Source: Erythroxylum novogranatense (Eukaryota > Streptophyta > Magnoliopsida > Malpighiales > Erythroxylaceae). Taken from it: a DNA stretch of 64,000 nucleotides. Shown here in pieces: positions 34,014 to 45,897 of the stretch (positions within the stretch are counted from its first letter, which is position 1; every line of letters starts with the position of its first letter). The notes beneath the pieces were generated by a model. That model made no database searches, was not told the origin of the DNA, and saw nothing but the letters and a program-made list of their open reading frames with translations. Position numbers and translations under genes: made by a program. Location of the stretch: NCBI GenBank assembly GCA_029891385.1, contig CM057230.1, positions 33,807,402-33,871,401 of the forward strand. Direction: 5' to 3'.

Positions 34014-34898
34014 ACTTCTTATTATCAACTAAACTAGATCAATCTATATTTGTATACACATCAATAACTTTCTTATTTGTTATTCTAAAGTATAAACCCT
34101 TAGTATGATTTGGTTTTATAATATCTTAGAATCTTATAAACTACATTAAGATGCTCTTAATAGAGGCAATACATGTACTAGTTCACTAGATTAATTATAA
34201 AGGCTATATCTAGTCTAGTATAATTTAAGTTAATTAATTTTATACTTCTTATTATCAACTAAACTAGGCCAATCTATATTTGTATACACATCAATAACTT
34301 TCTTATTTGTTATTCTAAAGTATAAACCCTTAGTATGATTTGGTTTTATAATATCTTAAAATGCAATAAACTGCATTAAGATGTTCTTAATAGAGGCAAT
34401 ACATGTACTAGCTCACTAGATTAATTATAAAGGCTATATCTAGTCTAGTATAAGTTAAGTTAATTAATTTTATACTTCTTATTATCAACTAAACTAGATC
34501 AATCTATATTTGTATACACATCAATAACTTTTTATTTGTTATTCTAAAGTATAAACCCTTAGTATGATTTGGTTTTATAATATCTTAGAATGTAATAAAC
34601 TGCATTAAGATGTTCTTAATAGAGGCAATACATATACTAGCTCACTAGATTAATTATAAAGGCTATATCTAGTCTAGTATAAGTTAAGTTAATTAATTTT
34701 ATACTTCTTATTATCAACTAAACTAGATCAATCTATATTTGTATACACATCAATAACTTTCTTATTTGTTATTCTAAAGTATAAACCCTTAGTATGATTT
34801 GGCTTTATAATATCTTAGAATGTAATAAACTACATTAAGATGTTCTTAATAGAGGTAATACATATACTAGCTCACTAGATTAATTATAAAGGCTATAT
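34014..34898 (-). repeat. 230-bp tandem array made of copia RNase H sequence, four units
   Basis: Unit starts at 34014, 34244, 34474 and 34703; the last unit is cut short at about 34898. Each unit begins ACTTCTTATTATCAACTAAA on the plus strand. Each unit on the minus strand encodes the same decayed RNase H segment (DIAF ... ILRYYK ... YTNIDW). Units differ by only a few bases, so the array is much younger than the element. A single equivalent of this unit (32062-32288) exists in duplication copy 1. Confidence 0.93.
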
Positions 34899-37800
34899 CA
34901 CTCAAGTGGATCTCCCCTTATTTCTAATTCTTCATGTAATGACATAATAGTTTTAGGGTTTTAAAAGGATTTTAAGATAATCTTAGTGGAGAAATTAACG
35001 AAAGTAGGAATAAGAGCAATGTTGTAGTCTTAAAGGTAATCTTGAATAATTATCTCCCTTTGAAGGTTATTCTTGTTGATTCCCATTTCTAGAGCCTAAC
35101 TATCATTCCAAATAACATAAGACAAGAGCGTATTTCTCTGTAGAGTTATTTCAATAAAATCTCCTTAGTCATCATTCTCATAACATCTCAAACCACAAGG
35201 GTGAGCCCACACAATGTAATCACAATTTAACTTCCTTAAAATAATTGTGGCTCTAAGTCTCTAGTTTATTTTAAAGTAAGAACCATCTCAATCAGAGCTT
35301 TACTGTTCAAGATATTATTAAAATACCAAAGTATGTGTGGGAAACAACCAATTCATGCTCTTCCAATCAATTTCCTCACTTTCTCTCCATCAATCTTTTT
35401 CAAATTATCACCAACGGATATAAATTTTTATTGAAAGGTATAAAAATTCACTGCTTCAAGAATCACTTCATTTGGAGGTCGTTTGATGAAGTTATGGCCA
35501 AAAGAATCAAGTATGTTTATATCCTAAATCATATTGTACCTCTCTTGGGAGAATTGACATAACTTTCTCTAGAAACCTCGGATTGAGGTTATTATTAAAC
35601 AGTTTGAAAGAGGACTTCTAGATTTACAACTTTTATGAAGATCATAAGTGACATTTGGCCATCTAAATGGTCAAAAATGCAAATTTCCACAAGTATACAG
35701 TGTATACATGTCTGCCTAACGGACATTCAAGGGGTTGGATGCCATTTTTCACCCGAGAAGGTCCGTTTAACGGACCTAATGTCTATTAAAAGGACATTGT
35801 CGAGGCAGGGGGTCCTCACAGACCCGAGAAGGTCTGTTTAACAGGCTTAAAGTCCGTCTAACAAACATATGTCACCCAAAACTTCCTCCAAAGCCTCTCT
35901 AATGATTCCTACATCCATTCTAACATCACATTTACTTATAATCTTCCCAAATTCACTTATTCTAATGTAATATCACTTCTTAACCATTCATTTACCAATT
36001 TAAGTGATTTAAACTCCAAAATCTCAACTCAAATGACTCATCACATCCAACCAATTCTCAAAACTTACTTTAGTTGTCCTATATGCATCCTATGCAGCAT
36101 CACCACTTATAGTGATCATCTCTTAACTCCAATATCTAAAAATTTCATACTTCATATTGTTGGAAAGCTAAAAGGACAAGCTACAACTTTCATGAAGATC
36201 ACTTTGGCTAGTTCGACCTTAGTTGATATAGTTTTACCCTTGAGTTCAGAATACAATTTCCCCACCTATAAACTTGCAAAATGCAATATCTATTCATATC
36301 AATTCAACTACTAAATACCTTTCGTTAAACTCTTGAATCCCACCTCAAAGGATTCATCCCATACAACCTTTCTAATCTCCAACATGTTATTCTAAAATGA
36401 GCAATAATTTGCAATCTCGACAAAGAAGCATATGCCTCCATACATTCCACATCCACAACCATCATACTCAACCTATAAAATAACAAAATCATACACAGAA
36501 GGAAATCCACAAATTTTCATTCTCATTACTCAATAAAGTAAATATTTGAACAAGCTTTATTTACATATCAATATACACTTCACAAACTTAACAAATACAA
36601 ATGGATTATCAATGTTTGGCATGTTTAATAAGCTATACAAAAGTGTTCGAACTAGCTTAGTAAAAAAGCTAACTATCTCGAGTTGTCCAATTGCCTTGCA
36701 AGGATCGCTAATCTTCTCATTTTGCACCTGAGGAGGGAAAATGATGGGTTGAGCTACACAGCTCTGTAGCTAATATATTTATAGCCATTGGCAATGAGCC
36801 ACACAATCAAACATATATGTGAATATTCATTTAGACATACACGCCTTATCTTAATCTAGCATTGTAAGTTCCACAATCACAATTCTAATTCACAACTCAT
36901 AATTCAATACATCATCATATAAAACATATTGGATGTAATTTAACATCAAAGCATAGTAATCAACTTCACCATTACGTAACACATCAAAATGTAAATGCAT
37001 AAATAAATGACTCGAGGGTTCTGTGAAACGAAACAGAGAAACCGAAGTTTACTCCATGAACGAAACAAGTCTACTTTTTGGATATCGTGTTCTATAAGTG
37101 GGCATCCGGGAGAAGGCTTTATGTTGACTTGCACGTGATTAGAAATGATTCCTCTCTTACCTAAACACAATCAAATCTCATGCTTGATTCAGTCATTCAC
37201 AATTTCATATTCCCATGCTTTTTCGTCTTTCCATTTAATCAAAATGTCATAATACAATTCCAAGGCATAGCATATTCATAGTCACAATTCGCTTATATCA
37301 AAATGTCATACATCATAATGCATTTTTCACATCGCAACAATTCAACAAGCAATTTTAGCACACAATACACATACAAGGCATTTTGTTCATTACACAACAA
37401 CTATAAATAAATTACCTACCTTATTTCGCTTGAAAATCCAAACTCAATTGTACCCTTCCTCTTGCCCTTGAATAGGTTTTTCTTGATTCTCTTCAAATAA
37501 ACCAATATTCTCATTCAATCCAAATTCAAATGGAAATTCTCTAAAACTTCCATAATCACAAAAATGTAATCAATACAAATCAAGCTCAAATCTAACCTAC
37601 CTATAGTCCATCTAGGTTAGAAGAGTCAAAATTTAGTTTAGAAACCTTAAAAATTAAATGGGCCTCTCAATCATCTTCTTCCTCCAATCATTCCCAACAC
37701 AAAAACCCTTTCTCTCTCTAAAACTCCTTCATTCTTAACACATCCCATTTCTTTGATAAAGCAAGAAGAAAAGATGATGAACTTACCTTAGAAGCTTGAT

Positions 37801-38462
37801 TTCTTCTTCTTCCCACAATTTCTTCTTTGTTTCTCTTCTTTCTCTATGATTTTTCCTTCTCTTCTTCTTCTTTTCACGTTTTTTTCCTTCTCTCTTCTCT
37901 TGGCTTCCATGACACTTTTCTTTCTTACTTACTTCAAGCCACATTTTATTAGGTCTTTTTTCTATTTTACCCTTCATTTACTTGGTCCTTCCCATTTTAC
38001 TCCTTATGTCTATTAAAACTAACATCTTATACTTCTAACTCATTAACTAATGATCATGGAAAAATTAAAGGAATTTCATAACACTTCCTTGTATAAATTT
38101 TTTTCCCATTGTCTTAAGTTTCTAATGACACCAAACCATCCAATTTAGTTTAGAAATCTGAAAATTATATCCCAAACATTTCCGAACTATTCTTATATTG
38201 AAACAATATTATGTGCCCAATCCATCCAAAAATTGAAATTCTTAGAGACTGAATTTGAACTAGATTTCCTTAAATATTTGTAGCCTATTTTTCTAGTTTA
38301 ATCCAAATCAAAAATCACCTTATTCAGATAACTAGAGAAAAAGTTATGGCTAAAATACCGAAACATACTCAGTGATTATGTTTCAACTTTATTTTCCAGT
38401 TTTTAACTTCTAACATTTCACATATAATAGTTCTAACTTCAAAGTAAAATTTGGGGTGCAAC
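34899..38462 (-). mobile_element. Large LTR (probably Ty3/gypsy, Tekay/Del-like) inserted in the copia element
   Basis: The right border is sharp: the minus-strand sequence starts TGTTGCACCCCAAATTTTAC at 38462, a typical start for this LTR class, directly against copia integrase sequence. A TATA-like stretch (TATAAATATA, minus, about 36785) followed by a leader-like segment lies inside. A 35700-35870 segment repeats GTCCGTTTAACGGAC-like words. No gag or pol is seen, so it may be a solo LTR. The left border was not resolved, no clear target duplication was found, and 34899-35320 may belong to something else. Confidence 0.5.
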
Positions 38463-40655
38463 AATTCTTTGGGTAATATAGTCTATCTTTAAACATGGTC
38501 ACCTTAAATGTAGTAAACAAATTTCCTAGATTTTGTAAATAACATTTGTAACCGTTCTAACTTAATGAATATCCTAGAAAGATGTATTTCTGTAGTCAAG
38601 GATCAAGTTTGCTAAGATTAGTTTTTATATGAATAAAGATGGTAAGTCTAAAAACTTTCATGGTTAAGAAGTTGAAAACTTGTGTTTTAATGTGAGTTTT
38701 TTTAAGGATTTTTATTGGAGTTTGGAAATTTAACACTCTGTAATGTAGTTATTGTTATGAATATAACTTCTCATTAATTCTTTTTTAATATTAGTAGTGA
38801 AAATTATAGCTTTGGCAACTTCTTGAAATGTCTATTTTTACATTGTGCAATTCCAATTCATTAGGAAGTGCTGACATATAAATTTGTATAAAGGATTCCC
38901 ATTTTCTTTTAAATAATTTCAAATGATTGAGTTGAAATATTCAAGACCTTTTTTAGTGTGAATGTTTTTCAGTAAGTGCTTAAAATTCGGTTTGTATCAT
39001 TTTGTAGAATACTTTGAAAATAGATAATGTTCTTGATTTTTCTTTTAATAGGAAAATCCAACTTAGTCTAATATGATCATTCATAAGGGTTATATACTAT
39101 CTAGCCCCATTATAAAACATCTACCCTAATCCTATTGTTCTGTAACATAACTTTATTTAAAATAGAAAAAAAAGATTAATTACTAAGAGCATGAGCTTCT
39201 TTGTTTATTCAAAAATCTTAATCATTAAGGTAGTATAATCCACCACACTTTGTAACATTATTAATTGCCTTCCTCGCTAGCAAATCTTGAAAGTCACGTC
39301 AAGAAAAGTATAATTTAGGAACAAAATTCAAATGTTTTGTTTAATTCACTAATTGAAACCAAGGTGCGTTTGATAACTGGGATATGTAAAATAGATTGTA
39401 GTGTAATATTTTTTATAAAGGAATTTATCTTTTCTAGTAATTATAGATAAAAATCCATTAACAATTCAAAATTTAAATATTCTCAGACAAGGAATATAAT
39501 CTTTTTGAAAAATGGAGGGTGCTAGTCATATGATTTAAAGCTCCAAAATGACAAATCTATGTGTTTTGGTAATCATTTTTTCTCAATAAACTGTTTAGAA
39601 ATTACCTTTCTAAGATAAAGTACAAGTCTGTTGAGAAGTGGAACCACGTTGATTCAGTTGAGTTTTCTACTATAGCTAGGCAAAAATAAAAATGAAGTTT
39701 ATCTATTTATTCTTTGTTGAAGACTGATATTGTTGTATAGTTAATTTCTATTGCATTTTGATATCCTCATGTCTTTTATTGCCCCTATGGTTTCCAATAT
39801 GCTAGTTTCAATTTAATTTTTAGTAAGTTTCACATCTGTGGTTTAACCTTTGATAATTATCTCATTTTAGATTTTTCTTAGGTTAGCGTTACTTACTACC
39901 ATTATTTATTTGATTAAACTATGACATCTATTTTCCTAAAATTTTTGTGACAATAAGGGCAACATTTAGAATTGAAATTTTTATAATGGTATTTTTTTAG
40001 CCCCATTATGACTTTTTAATACTTTCTTTGTGGAAAAGTTTCTTTAATTCCTGTAAGTGGTTTATTGCTAAGAATTTGATCTCTTACCTTATCAATTTCC
40101 TTATTTAATCCATGTAAAAATCAAATGCCCTTTCTTTTCAAGATTTTTCTAGTATTTTCTACTATTTTCCAAGCAAACCTATATTGTTTTTTAGATATAT
40201 CTAGTTCTTTCCATAAAGTGATTAGCTTGTAGTAGTATTATTACCTAATAATCATTTTTTAATATTTCAAAGTTGATTTCAATTCAAATAATTGGAAAGA
40301 GTTTCTCACATATGAATCTATAACTCACTTTGACTTTCAAAAGTTATGCCCAATCTTTTTGTCTACGGAATTTACTAGCAATGGCATAACCATTGAATTT
40401 TCAACCTCCAAAATTGAATAATAGGCTTCAATTTTAGAGAGGCATTAATTATCCTAATGAGATAGCCAATCGTCCCTTTTCCTCTAATCACAATTAAACA
40501 AATTATAACTAACTGAAATAATTAGCTTCATCAAGTTGTCTATTAAAGTATTTAGAATGATTGGCTCTGTACACTAGGTAGAATAGTCGTGTTGGGTTTA
40601 ATTTGAGCAAAAAGGCATACTACTTCTAAAAAGAGAAGAGATGATCTAAACTTTA
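38463..40655 (-). pseudogene. Copia gag to integrase relic
   Basis: In shifting minus-strand frames the order is: a gag word near 40470 (RKRDDWLSH), the gag-pre-integrase region near 39270 (FQDLLARKAINNVTKCGGLY), integrase core pieces near 38900 (EYFNSII, NYLKENGNPLY), and the integrase C-terminal region near 38500-38700 (NFLTMKVF, IHIKTNLSKLDP, KYIFLGYS). Stops are frequent. It ends abruptly at the inserted LTR. Confidence 0.78.
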
Positions 40656-40667
40656 GCTCTGATACTA

Positions 40668-40906
40668 TATAGAATTAGCATATAGTTAGCAACCAATCAA
40701 GATCATTTTTATTTAGTGGAGAAAGCTCTCTTTATATAGAAAGGTTACATCATAAAAGTCAAGGAACTGAATCTATATATTTTATATATATTATAAAAAC
40801 ATTCAAATTCAAGTTAAAATAATATGACTTCTAATAATTTGAAACTTAAAGTATTAGAACAAATTTCCAAACTTAATCCAATATACTCTTTATGATTTTT
40901 TTAACA
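40668..40906 (-). repeat. 5' LTR of the nested copia element
   Basis: 239 bp, adjacent to the primer-binding site on one side and the target duplication GTTTG on the other. It shares the layout of the 3' LTR (GAATTAG, ATCAAGATCATTTTTATTT, AAGTATTAGAACAAATTTCC). Confidence 0.82.
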
Positions 40907-40911
40907 GTTTG

Positions 40912-43900
40912 ATAATCAAGAATCTTCTTTACTTATTCGTTAAATTATTTCCTCGCAATATGTAAAGCTCTCTTCACTTAGATCTTACTAGAACATATTG
41001 TAGCCTTATGGTAAGATTTTAAAAAACTAACAGGAAAATTTGGGTACATATTTAGCCTTTCAAGTAACTTTAATATATATGTCATATTCCCAACTTTACC
41101 AAGTATTCTAAATTGTATATCATAATTCAACAACAAATCATGATGCATTTGCTTACTACTAGTCAACTTATATATATGATGAGCAAATTTTAGTAAGAAT
41201 TTATCCCATATATCGAACTCAAGAGGCATGTATCCCTAATCTACATATTTGGAAGCTTTGTTTGGAGATTATTCTTTACGTTATCAAGAAACTACTATTT
41301 TTCTCGTAAATTGATAATTAATTAGGTATTTTATACCTAATTTTTTTAAGTGATCCCTAGGAGAGTGAGAGGCTATCATCCTATAGTCAAAGATTTGTGT
41401 GAATTTTAAATTGGATAGTATTAAGTAAATTAAATGATTTTATTGACTTGCACTTATATAATGGCACAAATAATCCTCTAACAAGCCAGCTATCTTCTCC
41501 ATTTGTTCATTAATTTATGTGTGATTTATAGTGGAAAACTTGAGATTAAGCTTATTATATTAAAAAAGATGTCCAAAATTGGTCATTAAATTGGGTATCT
41601 CAATCGTTAACTATGATTTTTTTTACTCTAAACTGCTTCACCATACTTTAATAAAATAATTATACTGCAACATTGGAGGAACATAAAGATGATGTAAGTA
41701 TAAATATAATATACTTAAAAAATCAAGCAACCACCACCATAAAATACTTAGGAAGGGGAAAAGCTCGCAATTTTCATGGCTTTTTCCTTCCATAAAATAA
41801 ATAAAACAAGTTTGACATATACTTTACACCATCTTCAATCTTTAAATAATAATATGAATGAGAAATAAGTGTCCAACCCATTATAAGTTATGCATCTCCT
41901 TTAAAAGTTGCTTATGTTAGATACTAAAACTTGACATATACAGTTAGCTACTTTTTTTTTTATATCAATGACCTATCATCATCAAACCAAAATCTTTGTA
42001 TAACATCATCTTTCACTTATTAAAATATCTTGCTCTAGGTGTCATATAAAGGCATCATTGCTATGATTTTCCCCAATAAATCTAACTATACTCAAGTGAT
42101 AATATTCAAAGTTACAAAGAAAATTTTCTACTTAATTCATCAGCTACTTTGTTATGTCTTTCTACCTTAAACTCACAAAAAAAGTCATATTCAACAAGAA
42201 ACTCTTATCAGTAGTCTTACTTTATAGATAACTTCTTTTGGATCCTAAAAGAAGTGTTACCAATATTATCTATGCAGACCACAAACTTGAATCTTAATAG
42301 GTAAACTCATCAATCATCAAGATAATGTAGTACTACCACCATCTCCATGTACCATTGCTTAACATTTTTTAGTTTTGACTCTTTAAGGTTATATATTCAC
42401 CTTTTCGCACCAAGACATTGCCAATCACTTTATAAAAAGTATCAATTTTCACTTTAAATTGAAGATTGAAATTTGCCAATCTTGGGATATGTTTAATTGA
42501 AATGGCTATCTTCAATTTTTTCAAAAGCCTTTTGGCATGAATCTGACTACTACCACACTTTCTTCTCCTTTAATAAGTAGGACAAGCATGTTTCTTTAAG
42601 TATCCCACAATAAATCAACAATATTCGTTTCTGAAACCTATAAAGCTCAAAAGTTCCCACACTATTGTACAAACCTTCCAACCAATAATAGTCTATATCT
42701 TTTTTTAGATCCATTCATAGCTAGTCCTCTCTTAAATAGTTTCCCAAAATATTAATCTTAGGTTTAGCAAACTCAGAAATTTCTATCTTTATGAAGAGTT
42801 TATATTTTTTTGCAACTGTTCAAACACTTGTCTCATGCATTATATATAACTTGTCATATTAGTGTTATACACCACAATATCATATAAGTATACCATAAAA
42901 ATTATTAAGGAAGTCATACACCATATCATTCATTAATTTATAGAAAATATGGGAGGATTTGTTAAATTAAACAATATAAATAAGAACTTATAGGAACCAG
43001 AGTCATATATGTTATTTTATGTTCATCTCCTTTGGTAATCTATACTTGTAAATATCTAGTTCTTAAATCTAATTTTGTGAACATTGTAACTCTCAATAAT
43101 TTGTTTATCAACACTTAAACTAAGGTTACAAGATATTTGTTCTTGATTATTGCCTTGTTTAAGGTCTAATAGTCCACACAAGTGTAGAACTTTATCTTGC
43201 TTTTTTGAAAAAAAAAAGAAAAATCATAATAGGTTTGAAAGGTTAGATGAACCCCATCTCCAATAATTCACCAAGTTGTTTCCTCAACTCTATTAACTCT
43301 AATGGAGACATTTGATAATGAGCATGAGAAGGAGTAATTACACTTGGAATGATTTGAAATTGTGATTGATTTCTCTACAAATAAGAAGCATTTTTAGTAA
43401 CTTTTGGCATCACTTCCCTAAATTCTCTTAATCCTTTTGCAACATCATCTGGAACTTCCATCGTATGGTTATAAGGTATGTTTATATGCCTTTTCTTAAG
43501 AATCTTTTCGATGCTTATGGACAAAATATATTTCACCTTTATTGTTTTGTCCATCACTCCTTTGAACCTATAATAATTGATATAATATAATTTTGATCAT
43601 ACATTATTATTATTATACATCCAAAATATTGAAATAACACCACCGTTGTTGACTTAATAAAGTCAATACTGAAAAGAAATCAAAATCATTGAAAAGTATC
43701 TCCAATCATAATGAATTGTTCATACTAATTTTTCTTATACTCATGAGAACATTATAGACAAGCATTATTATTGAGTTTTTACCATGGGACATTTCATCTT
43801 CATTAGAATTTTTCTTAACTTTAAATCCATCTTCTCACCATTCATTCCACCATAAAGGAATTAGTGACACTAGTATCAAGTATGGTCACAAGTTCCTTTC

Positions 43901-44120
43901 CATTGATCTATAACCCTACATATATTAATCATTCAAAGGGATTGACTTTGAAATTCAATATATTAAGCAATTAATATGATCAACTGAAAGTCAACTTTTG
44001 AGGGTCATTCTTGCATTTGCCTTCTATTATTGAGGTCTTCAATTTCTCCTTACTTGGACAATCCTATGCAAAATGAGTTCCATTGCATATAAATCGTTGA
44101 ATCTATTTTGAAACCTTGTC
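40912..44120 (-). pseudogene. Chromovirus gag-pol relic (zinc knuckle to integrase and chromodomain start)
   Basis: Landmarks from right to left on the minus strand: a zinc knuckle with the spacing C-x2-C-x4-H-x4-C near 44060-44095 (CNGTHFA...DCPSK); a decayed aspartic protease site DTSVTNSF near 43870-43895; VPDDVAKGLREFREVMP (43375-43557); reverse transcriptase words TLNKAIIKNKY and FTKLDLR near 43050-43180; an RNase H word QKAFEKIEDS near 42520; integrase zinc-binding remnants near 41890; and integrase C-terminal ILGKVGNMTYILKLLERLNM (40978-41229). Stops and shifts are everywhere. The chromodomain continues at 31348-31230 beyond the copia insertion. Confidence 0.82.
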
Positions 44121-45132
44121 ACCTTATTTGGGTTGTCCATATTACTTGGAGATCCCTTTATGATCCTACTCCTTTTGACTGGTTACATAGTCTTTCTTCT
44201 TCTTCTCGTCACACTAGTCTTGATAATTATTATATCTTTTATTTTTAAAAATTTTCGGAGGCTTTATTCTCCTTACCTACTCAAAAATCCATAAAATTAT
44301 TAATAGCCGCAATATTCTTAACAATTTTTTGTCATAACTTTATTTGCGCTTATGGTTATAATCTAAAAATGAAATTAAAGAGTTTATCTTTATTATCGAA
44401 TATGTTCTTAATATGTAACATCAATAAAGTGAATTGCTTCATATATTCCCCCTTTGATTCATCTTGCTTTAACTACTTCGAGGTATATCTAGCAAGCTTT
44501 GAAATATTATTCAGAAGGAATTGATCATATGTAGATATGAGATCAACCATTACCAATTTCGATAGAGGTTCTTATATATTCTCTACCAAAGATTAGCAAC
44601 ATCATTTAGGTATATTGCATTGATGTTAACCTTCTCCACATCGAGCACCTTAGCAATGACATCATTATTTATAAGAGTTCTCAGACTTGTTAGTATTTTG
44701 AATGCCCTAAATTTTTTTTAGCTCTTGCACCTTAAGCAAAGTGTTTTGAGTTCGTCCCATCTTGATCTGCAACAAAATATTTGATGATTGTAATCTCAAA
44801 GATAGCATCCTCTCATGCCTTCATCAAGTTCCCTATTTGATCTTTCAAGATTTGAAATTTCGTCTCCAAGACTTCAAACTAAAATATGTATAAAAAAACA
44901 ACTTCCTCTTTATCTGTAGGCATAGATGTGATGAGTATCTCCACTTGAGGAACAAACTCATTTAGGTTATTGTATCTTATCATTTAAACACAACAATGTC
45001 TCAGATATCGATTGTTATAAAGACTTCACTAATTAAGAACACTGTATTCATACTAATGTCGACTAAAGTCTTTGTAAGACAATTAAGTTCACTCAACTCA
45101 ACTTACCACTACCAATTGCTTCGTATTTAGAA
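44121..45132 (-). pseudogene. Chromovirus gag region and leader, decayed
   Basis: This lies between the zinc knuckle and the 5' LTR, where gag is expected. I see no convincing gag motif; it is assigned by its location only. Confidence 0.45.
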
Positions 45133-45897
45133 GTTTTTCGCACAAAAGATTAAAAAAAACAAAATTGTTTAACTTCAAAACAAAATAAACAACAAAAGAG
45201 AAACGATTCACCCAAGATAAAACAAAAATGATAACCTTTATTAATTCTCACAATATTTACAAAGTTACAATACCCGTTACTCTCTCTCTCTTGAAAGTAA
45301 TTGCTCAAATAAATTATTTATAAACATTTAAAAAGTTTATGGTTCATAATTAAGAGAGTAGACAAATGCCACCAAATACACTAAATTGTTGGTTGATATT
45401 TCCAACCACTTAGGCATTATTTTAATAGGTGATTAACACATTAAACAACTAAATTCACTACCAAGAACACATGTTAAGAATTAAAATTTGACAGATTAAC
45501 CTTCTCTTCCATATTCTTTGTCACGTCATCTCGCTTTTTTCTTACTTTAAGCCATTAATTTTGTCACTTCACCTATGATCCCCATCCAAAGATCATTCTT
45601 AGTTAAGTTTCGAGGCAATTTACGTATAGCCAATTAATGCACGTCATGGTCTAATCCCTCACCATATGATATGTTCCTTAAGCACATTTTTAGTATATAG
45701 TCTATCCAAACATGCTTATGATTAATCCATTTCGTCATAATCAAGTTATTCAATGTCCCAACAGTCTATCACAGCTAATTGAAATTTGAACTCAATTCTA
45801 CCTAATGTAGTTACTTTGGTTTATTCAGCGTGCATTCCTCGTGCCTTAATCTTGCTAATCTTCGGTTAAGGCTCTTTAATGACTAGCAAAATTCTCA
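45133..45897 (-). repeat. 5' LTR of the chromovirus
   Basis: Uninterrupted counterpart of 29788-31169. The right end CTCA at 45897 corresponds to CTACA at 31169. Confidence 0.72.

Larger units (their letters stand above)
30340..34240. repeat. 1.95-kb tandem segmental duplication (two copies)
   Basis: Copy 1 (about 30340-32288) and copy 2 (about 32289-34240) are near-identical over their length with small indels. Each holds most of the MITE, the right part of the chromovirus 3' LTR, the chromodomain end, the copia 3' LTR and the copia RNase H. The duplication therefore crosses the borders of three mobile elements and must postdate all of those insertions. The left end of the MITE is present only in copy 1. 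Confidence 0.9.
31354..40906 (-). mobile_element. Ty1/copia element nested in the chromovirus
   Basis: The 5' LTR 40668-40906 (minus start TGTTAAAAAAATC) is followed directly by a primer-binding site TAGTATCAGAGC (40667-40656, one base off the standard initiator tRNA-Met site). The 3' LTR is 31354-31631, preceded on the minus strand by a purine tract TTTAGGGAGATT. The flanks GTTTG (40907-40911) and GTTCG (31349-31353) are a 5-bp target duplication differing by one transition. Between them, in decayed frames: a gag segment, the gag-pre-integrase word GLYYL, an integrase, and RNase H. The reverse transcriptase core was not found. A third LTR interrupts the element. Confidence 0.85.
29788..45897 (-). 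mobile_element. Ty3/gypsy chromovirus, interrupted by nested insertions
   Basis: Long terminal repeats lie at about 29788-31169 (3' LTR, containing a MITE) and 45133-45897 (5' LTR). Between them on the minus strand, in family order but full of stops and frameshifts: a zinc knuckle, protease, reverse transcriptase, RNase H, integrase and a C-terminal chromodomain, then a purine tract at about 31191-31201 before the 3' LTR. The chromodomain is split at 40911/31349 by a copia element, and its halves read continuously across the insertion (KKILDY before, IGQEKSNH after). The outer borders are uncertain by about 10-20 bp. Confidence 0.8.

Noticed and set aside
30340..34898. CRISPR-like or other regularly spaced repeat system
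   Set aside because: The repeats are head-to-tail copies of retroelement coding sequence with no unique spacers, in a plant nuclear genome.
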